In this document: piece by piece, positions 59,023-64,000 of the stretch | How positions within the stretch are numbered: the stretch's first letter is position 1 | Layout: every line of letters starts with the position of its first letter | Assembly: GCA_018402155.1 (NCBI GenBank) | Contig: JAGYJG010000001.1 | Coordinates: 1,818,501-1,882,500, forward strand | Origin: Bacteroidia bacterium | GTDB lineage: Bacteria > Bacteroidota > Bacteroidia > NS11-12g > UBA9320 | Direction of reading: 5' to 3' | Length of the DNA: 64,000 bases | Notes under the pieces: model-generated | The model's input: the letters and a program-made list of their open reading frames with translations, nothing else | Database searches by the model: none | What the model was told of the DNA's origin: nothing | Made by a program: the position numbers and the translations under genes

Positions 59023-61341
59023 TTACTTTGATTTCATAGTAATACCTATAAAATAGAGACGAGGGAGGGAAGGGCCATAGATATAGTTACTGTCTCTATC
59101 TTTGCCAATATCAAAATCATCTTGATACGCGTTGAACATATTTCTTACCCCACTATATATTTCCATTTTACCACTGAATTTTTCTATGGGTAGATTATAC
59201 CCCACTTTTATGCTGACTTCTGAGAAGGCATCTGAACGAAAAATCTGATCAACCAGTTGATTTGGAGCTCCCGCAAAATGCGGTATTTTCATCTGACCGG
59301 TATGTACATAATTGAGTGTAGCTTTCCATTTTTTTGATGGAGTGGCAGTGAATACAGCGTACCCATAATTATTTGGTGTTCGGACAAATTCATGTATTCC
59401 TCCTACACCGGCAATGTATTCTACTGGTCTGTCAAATAGACTAGTCTGCAACGTATATCCGCTTTCTAGCTGTATTTTTTGGTTGTAGTTTAGCCGATAG
59501 TCTAGCGTAACACCTTGCACTGTAGCTCCTTCCCCGTTTTGTTTTTCAAATTGCTGTCCAAACTGATCGAGACCCAAGGGTTTTAGGTAAAATGCTCTAT
59601 TTAGCCGAGTATAAAATCCCTCGAAAGTAATACCAGTTATCCATTTTGGCATTGGCTTATCATAACTAAAAGAGGCACTATAACTTTGCGATGTTTCGGG
59701 CACTAAATTTGGCGACAACGACACCCTAGAGACTCCTCCTCCTGCAAAAGCAATATGCAAATCACTATCAAATGCTTGCGGTGCTCTAAATCCAGCGCCG
59801 TAATTCAACCGCAGTTTAACTGTACTCGTGGGCTTGTAAAGTAAAGCAGCCCGCGGACTAATAATGATCCGGTTCACCAGATTATGCTTATCCATTCTGA
59901 TTCCTGAGAGCAATGAAAGCTGTGGTACAATAGACCAATCACTTTGAAGAAATGCGCCAAGATCTTTGGTAGTTTGGTCGATAGTATATTTATAGGCCGG
60001 TATGTCATCTTGCACAGCATCATATAAATATTCTATTCCCGTGGTAAAAACATTGATTCCACTAAACAATGAGCGTATCTTATGATTTACTTGAGTACCT
60101 ATTGTGAAGGTGGTTACACTAGAGGTACCATAAGGCGGATTGGCCAAAAATGACTCATATTCGACGGTTGAGGTATCAGGTCTAATGCCAGTATAATGGT
60201 TTCTATCTGTATTTTGCCAAGCAAAATAGCTAATAAAAGAACTGCGGTCTTTATTCCAATTTATTTGATAATCGGCACTAGCCATCCACACATTTTGTGT
60301 TCGCTCTTCTGCCTGCTCAGCCAGATAAGCCGGTTTGTTATTCTCCATTTCTCCACCAAGCCTATACTCGTGTATCCGGCTAACAGAAAGCTCTAGTTTC
60401 TGATTTTCATTGGGCAAAATGAAAAAATTAGCACCTAGTGATGCATTTGATAATCTGGCTATTTCAGAAAAATTGTCCCCATTAGCATCATAAAAATCGC
60501 GTTGTCTCTTGTTTACAAAAAAGGAGACACCTGAGTTTTTAGAATCTGAGATAAATGATGCATTTCCTGTCCATATATTATCGTTGGTCTGCCCGTCTAT
60601 ATTTTGATAGGTGTAGCCTACTTCATAACTATTAACCTTCGGTATTTTTGTAATCACATTCACAGTGCCACCTATAGCACTAGAACCGTAAAGTGATGAC
60701 CCACCGCCTCTTATTACCTCTATACGCTCTATCATATTCGCTGGTAATTGCTCTAATCCATACAATCCTGTCAGCGGGCTAAATATAGGACGACCATTTA
60801 TCAATATTTGTGAGTATCCTCCTGCAAGACCATTAATTCTCAGTTGAGTGTAGTTACACGTTTGGCAATTGGTTTCTACCCTTAACCCAGGCTGAAAACG
60901 CAATCCCTCCGCTAGATTGCAAGCCTGTACATTGCTCAGTGTTTGGCTGTTTATTACTCCCACTAGAACAGGTGATTGGGTTTGTTTTTTGTATGTCTTG
61001 GTACCTGTTACTACTATGTGGTCTAAATTGAGTGCAGTCTCTCTTAAATTCAAATTAAGCACTACATCTGGGTTGGTTTGATCTAGGGTAAAATCCTTGG
61101 ATATTGTCTTATATCCCAGATAAGAAACTGAGATAGTATATGAAGCAAAGTTTAAGCCACGAATATCATATATACCAGCATTGTTGGTCACTGCCCCGCT
61201 AGAGGTACGCTCTACAACTAGTTGTGCAAAAGCAATAGGTACCCCATCTGCGGTTACAGTGCCGTGTATTCTGCCAGTTTGGGCACATAGCAAATGACTT
61301 AGTGTAATCAATAAATAAGAAAATAAGAAATTGATATTCAT
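59023..61341 (-). CDS. TonB-dependent receptor, probable metal-related
   Basis: 772 residues. Signal peptide, CarboxypepD_reg-like domain (about 22-105), plug with VETNCQTCNYTQLRINGLAG and RVEVIRGGGSS-type end (here IERIEVIRGGGSSLYGS), then a barrel ending YFIGITMKSK. The CQTC pair in the plug recurs in Bacteroidota receptors linked to metal genes. It is divergent from a DtxR/MntR regulator with a DtxR-box-like repeat between, so the receptor is probably metal-controlled. Confidence 0.9.
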   Translation of the reverse strand: MNINFLFSYLLITLSHLLCAQTGRIHGTVTADGVPIAFAQLVVERTSSGAVTNNAGIYDIRGLNFASYTISVSYLGYKTISKDFTLDQTNPDVVLNLNLRETALNLDHIVVTGTKTYKKQTQSPVLVGVINSQTLSNVQACNLAEGLRFQPGLRVETNCQTCNYTQLRINGLAGGYSQILINGRPIFSPLTGLYGLEQLPANMIERIEVIRGGGSSLYGSSAIGGTVNVITKIPKVNSYEVGYTYQNIDGQTNDNIWTGNASFISDSKNSGVSFFVNKRQRDFYDANGDNFSEIARLSNASLGANFFILPNENQKLELSVSRIHEYRLGGEMENNKPAYLAEQAEERTQNVWMASADYQINWNKDRSSFISYFAWQNTDRNHYTGIRPDTSTVEYESFLANPPYGTSSVTTFTIGTQVNHKIRSLFSGINVFTTGIEYLYDAVQDDIPAYKYTIDQTTKDLGAFLQSDWSIVPQLSLLSGIRMDKHNLVNRIIISPRAALLYKPTSTVKLRLNYGAGFRAPQAFDSDLHIAFAGGGVSRVSLSPNLVPETSQSYSASFSYDKPMPKWITGITFEGFYTRLNRAFYLKPLGLDQFGQQFEKQNGEGATVQGVTLDYRLNYNQKIQLESGYTLQTSLFDRPVEYIAGVGGIHEFVRTPNNYGYAVFTATPSKKWKATLNYVHTGQMKIPHFAGAPNQLVDQIFRSDAFSEVSIKVGYNLPIEKFSGKMEIYSGVRNMFNAYQDDFDIGKDRDSNYIYGPSLPRLYFIGITMKSK

Positions 61342-61364
61342 TACAAGTTATGCAAAACTATAAA

Positions 61365-61380
61365 GTTAGGCAAGACTAAC
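61365..61380. promoter_or_regulatory. DtxR/MntR-type operator candidate
   Basis: GTTAGGCAAGACTAAC has perfect 5-base arms (GTTAG/CTAAC) and follows the TTAGGnnnnnCTAA pattern of DtxR-family boxes. It lies 24 bases from the receptor start (61341) and 23 bases before the dtxR -7 box (61403-61410), so one repressor dimer pair could control both genes. Confidence 0.6.
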
Positions 61381-61402
61381 AATAAAATTTCATAAATAGT
61401 TT

Positions 61403-61410
61403 TAGCTTTG
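61403..61410 (+). promoter_or_regulatory. Probable -7 box for the DtxR-type gene
   Basis: TAGCTTTG fits TAnnTTTG, 17 bases before the ATG at 61428. Confidence 0.45.
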
Positions 61411-61427
61411 TAAACAAAAAACTAAGT

Positions 61428-62087
61428 ATGGCTTCCACCGCAAAAGAGAATTACATTAAAGCTTTGTATTTTCTGCACCAAAAAAATGCTGCTATATCGT
61501 TGTCAGATTTGGGAGAAGAATTGCAAGTAAGTAAACCCACAGCAAATGATATGGTCAAAAAACTACAGGCAGAAGGTATCGTTATATCAGAGCGATACAA
61601 ACCCATACGAATTACCGAAAAAGGTCAACAGCGGGCTGCCAAAATCATAAGAAAACATCGTTTAGCTGAAATGTTTTTGGTTCAGCTCATGAAATTTGGA
61701 TGGGAAGAGGTACACGACATAGCCGAAGAATTAGAACACATCAACGAAGAAAAGTTTTTTGACCGAATGGACGAATTACTGGGTTTTCCGATGGCAGATC
61801 CACATGGATCTCCTATCCCAGATCGCAACGGAAATTTTCACCGCCCAAATTATAAAAGATTATCCCAAATAGTGGAGGGTCAAACGGTATACGTAAAAGC
61901 ACTTCGAGAGACCTCTACAGATTTTTTACTCTACCTCAATAAAAAATCTATACAACTGAACACGGAAATACGTGTAGATCACATCGAGCCGTTTGATGGT
62001 AGCTACACTGTATCTTATGACGGTCATTCCAATGTAGTTTTGGGCAAAACCGTCTGCCACCACTTGCTAGTAACATCAGATCAATAA
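61428..62087 (+). CDS. DtxR/MntR-family metal-dependent repressor
   Basis: 219 residues. Winged helix (1-65) with recognition helix SKPTANDMVKKLQ, dimerisation/metal domain (70-140) with HRLAEMFLVQLMKFGWEEVH and EELEHINEEKFF, and a C-terminal SH3-like/FeoA domain (about 150-219). Fe2+ or Mn2+ binding activates DNA binding. It probably controls the divergent receptor. Confidence 0.92.
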   Translation: MASTAKENYIKALYFLHQKNAAISLSDLGEELQVSKPTANDMVKKLQAEGIVISERYKPIRITEKGQQRAAKIIRKHRLAEMFLVQLMKFGWEEVHDIAEELEHINEEKFFDRMDELLGFPMADPHGSPIPDRNGNFHRPNYKRLSQIVEGQTVYVKALRETSTDFLLYLNKKSIQLNTEIRVDHIEPFDGSYTVSYDGHSNVVLGKTVCHHLLVTSDQ

Positions 62088-62469
62088 TGTAGGTTTTTAG
62101 AGTTATCTGCAAGGGGTCCATAGCTGCAATACACTAAATATTGCGTGGAGTGTATAAATAGATGTGTACGCTTAGTGTATTTAACTAAATAAACTATTTT
62201 TTCATAAGTCATTGGTTATTAGCTATTAATGCCGACTGCAAACGTTTACAAACGCTTATAGTCGTAAGTAAGTGATTAAAATTCACTTGGTACTTGGCAG
62301 CTACATTCTATTTGCAGTGTTGTTTCGAGGGAGATGCATCTCTCATAGTGTTTACATAGAGTGACCGCGGCCCACAAAGCAACCCAAATTAACATTTAGT
62401 AATAATCGCCAGCGATAACTGGCACAAGAAACATTTTTTAACAAACACAATTTAACACACGTAATTATT
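62088..62469. other. Intergenic region with inverted repeat
   Basis: 382 bases, no gene. A perfect 10-base inverted repeat AATACACTAA/TTAGTGTATT (62128-62137, 62172-62181) lies 40-90 bases after the repressor stop and may end transcription inefficiently. A weaker CGACT/AGTCG repeat lies near 62230-62265. Confidence 0.35.
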
Positions 62470-62835
62470 ATGAACGCATTAAAAAACAAAGTACAATTAA
62501 TCGGAAATCTAGGTACAGACCCAGAAGTGAAAAAACTAGAAAATGGCAGCAGTGTTGCCAAGTTTACAATGGCAACCAACGAGAGCTACCTAAACAAAAA
62601 AGGCGATCGCGTCGAGGAAACTCAATGGCACAACATCGTAGCATGGGGAAAAACCGCAGAAATTATGGGAGATTTACTCTCTAAGGGTAAGGAAGTAATG
62701 GTGGAGGGGAAACTCACTAGCAGAAGCTGGGAAGATAAGGATGGTACAAAGCGTTACACAACTGAAGTAGTTGTGAGCGAATTCTTACTATTGAGCAGAG
62801 ATGCAAAAAAGCAGGAAGGGGATCTGCCTTTTTAA
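62470..62835 (+). CDS. ssb: Single-stranded DNA-binding protein
   Basis: 121 residues. OB fold with NKVQLIGNLGTDPEVKKLEN, TQWHNIVAWGKTAEIMGDLL and SRSWEDKDGTKRYTTEVVV. The linker is very short and the tail ends EGDLPF, an acceptable version of the acidic protein-interaction tip. Compact SSBs of this size are a second copy in many Bacteroidota. Confidence 0.93.
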   Translation: MNALKNKVQLIGNLGTDPEVKKLENGSSVAKFTMATNESYLNKKGDRVEETQWHNIVAWGKTAEIMGDLLSKGKEVMVEGKLTSRSWEDKDGTKRYTTEVVVSEFLLLSRDAKKQEGDLPF

Positions 62836-62952
62836 AAAAGACTTCCCGCACCTTAGCCCATTCTTTAATAGGTAATTGGAAGGTTACTATATTAGCGTAA
62901 CTATGTATTAAAACAGGCAATAATTTTTATTCGCTCAATTTTTTTAACTCTA

Positions 62953-62992
62953 AAAAGGAGCTGCCCGAAGTATGTGGCGGCTCCTTTCTTTT
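62953..62992 (+). terminator. Terminator downstream of ssb
   Basis: Stem AAAGGAGCtGCC (62954-62965) with GGCgGCTCCTTT (62976-62987) and a T-rich tail, about 120 bases after ssb. Confidence 0.7.
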
Positions 62993-63112
62993 GTAACAAT
63001 CTGAAGACATATAATTTTCATAAATTTGATTACGACCAAACTATGTATATCTGTAGCTGTTGTAGCACATCATATAACTAACCAATACTCTATCAAAATA
63101 GATCTATTTTAG

Positions 63113-63355
63113 CAAATATCTTTCAAAGGTATAAGGCATCAATCATACAAAAACATTGACTTTAGCAAAAAAGTTAGTTCTTCGGTAGCCACACTATCAG
63201 TGGATTTAGGCATAAAATCACTTTCTAAGTACCAAATCACTAAAGACGTTTTACTGGACAATAAAACAAGGGCCGAGAATCCTAAATACAAATACAGAAG
63301 TACAAACCTAGACCCTACTCCATTTGCACATGTTTCGAAAATATTATTCTTCTAA
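63113..63355 (+). pseudogene. Possible 3' remnant of an outer-membrane protein gene
   Basis: An 80-codon frame with no start follows a TAG. It includes KNIDFSKKVSSSVATLSVDL and ends DPTPFAHVSKILFF, a strand with the terminal aromatic of barrel proteins. It may be the stump of a lost receptor or barrel; AT-rich chance cannot be excluded. Confidence 0.3.
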
Positions 63356-63401
63356 AACTAGTATCCACTTATACCTTGTTTTGAAGTTTCTTTGCACCTA
63401 A

Positions 63402-64000
63402 GTGAACAAGCATTTAAGCGAAATTATAAAAATCAGCTGGCCTATAATAGTGGGGCAACTTGGCATGGTCTTAACTGGATTTTTTGACACCTTAATGGTT
63501 GGAAAGCTTGGCTACGAGCCTTTAGCCGCGGCAGGTATCTGCAATAGTGTATTCTTTTTTGTAGCTGTTTTCCCCATTGGAGTAACCATGGCCTATGCTA
63601 CGATTGTAAGTATTTTACAAGGGAAAAATAAAACGTCTAGCTATAGGCTGTTAGCACGCGATAGTTTTATTGTAACCATTGGTTTATCTGTACTTGCCTC
63701 AACTTTCATCTACTTATTTATTGCCAACTTCCATATTTTGGGTCAAACAAACGCTGTAGAATACCTTGCAATTCCTTACCTGACCTTATTGATGTGGTCA
63801 CTATTACCTATGATGACATTCTTTTTTGCTAAAAATATATGTGACGGTTTTAGTTATACAATAGGAGGTATGGTCATTACGCTTATAGCTTTAATACTCA
63901 ATGTATTTTTAAATTGGGTACTTATATACGGTAACCTTGGTTTCCCTGCGTATGGGCTAAACGGAGCTGGATATGCTACAATTATATCGCGTATTTTCTT
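63402..64000 (+). CDS. MATE-family efflux transporter, N-terminal part
   Basis: About 199 codons from a GTG at 63402, running off the window. MNKHLSEIIKISWPIIVGQL, then LTGFFDTLMVGKLGYEPLAA and AYGLNGAGYATIISRIF match MATE N-terminal helices 1-6. It would export cationic compounds or drugs using Na+ or H+. Confidence 0.9.
   Translation, partial: MNKHLSEIIKISWPIIVGQLGMVLTGFFDTLMVGKLGYEPLAAAGICNSVFFFVAVFPIGVTMAYATIVSILQGKNKTSSYRLLARDSFIVTIGLSVLASTFIYLFIANFHILGQTNAVEYLAIPYLTLLMWSLLPMMTFFFAKNICDGFSYTIGGMVITLIALILNVFLNWVLIYGNLGFPAYGLNGAGYATIISRIF

Overview
The window is a ~64 kb stretch of AT-rich chromosome from a member of the Bacteroidota. Evidence for this is type IX secretion (T9SS) C-terminal sorting domains with the YPNP signature, the gliding lipoprotein GldH, TonB-dependent receptors with carboxypeptidase-like N-termini, an acidic/poly-proline TonB, TAnnTTTG-type -7 boxes, a monomeric NADP isocitrate dehydrogenase, a stand-alone BirA next to a type III pantothenate kinase, and weak or absent Shine-Dalgarno sequences. 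I saw no rRNA, tRNA, CRISPR array or prophage.

Layout. 1-11.1 kb is accessory. It holds a truncated secreted-protein start, a lipoprotein, a broken Fic gene, an IS630-type element, a three-gene secreted/T9SS cluster with a structured leader, icd on the other strand, and a parD/parE pair whose toxin is inactivated. Three imperfect palindromes with shared outer motifs (79-207, 2466-2533, 10438-10570) lie just 3' of minus-strand genes and look like integron attC recombination sites. 11.2-33.4 kb is mostly housekeeping: two paralogous dihydrolipoamide dehydrogenases, gldH, a sugar MFS porter, an Nramp-like transporter, yebC with a glycosyltransferase, csp, galE, accD-gcvH-vanZ-tonB, rmuC, aat, menF with a hotdog thioesterase, and an M23 peptidase. 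33.5-40.1 kb has a cytochrome-like lipoprotein, a degraded IS3 remnant and a stress/redox cluster: two universal stress proteins, a small Cys protein, a rhodanese, a REC-Crp fusion regulator and a FixL-like PAS histidine kinase. 40.2-48.9 kb is a four-gene surface/secretion operon (two large secreted proteins, a lipoprotein and a TonB-dependent receptor) with no SusD.

48.9-58.9 kb carries tsaB, a methyltransferase, fumC, a SPOR-like protein, rsfS, and the cell-envelope run birA-coaX-OMP-TPR-lptC. 59.0-62.1 kb is a divergent pair, a TonB-dependent receptor and a DtxR/MntR regulator, with a DtxR-box-like inverted repeat between them. The window ends with ssb, a barrel-protein remnant and the start of a MATE exporter.

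The most unusual material is at the left: cassette-like palindromes with decayed toxin-type genes (fic with a 4-bp tandem duplication, parE with a deletion and a CGA-to-TGA-type nonsense codon), and a triplicated palindrome left upstream of the dead fic. The REC-Crp regulator paired with a FixL-like kinase, and the metal-regulated receptor, are the best functional leads.
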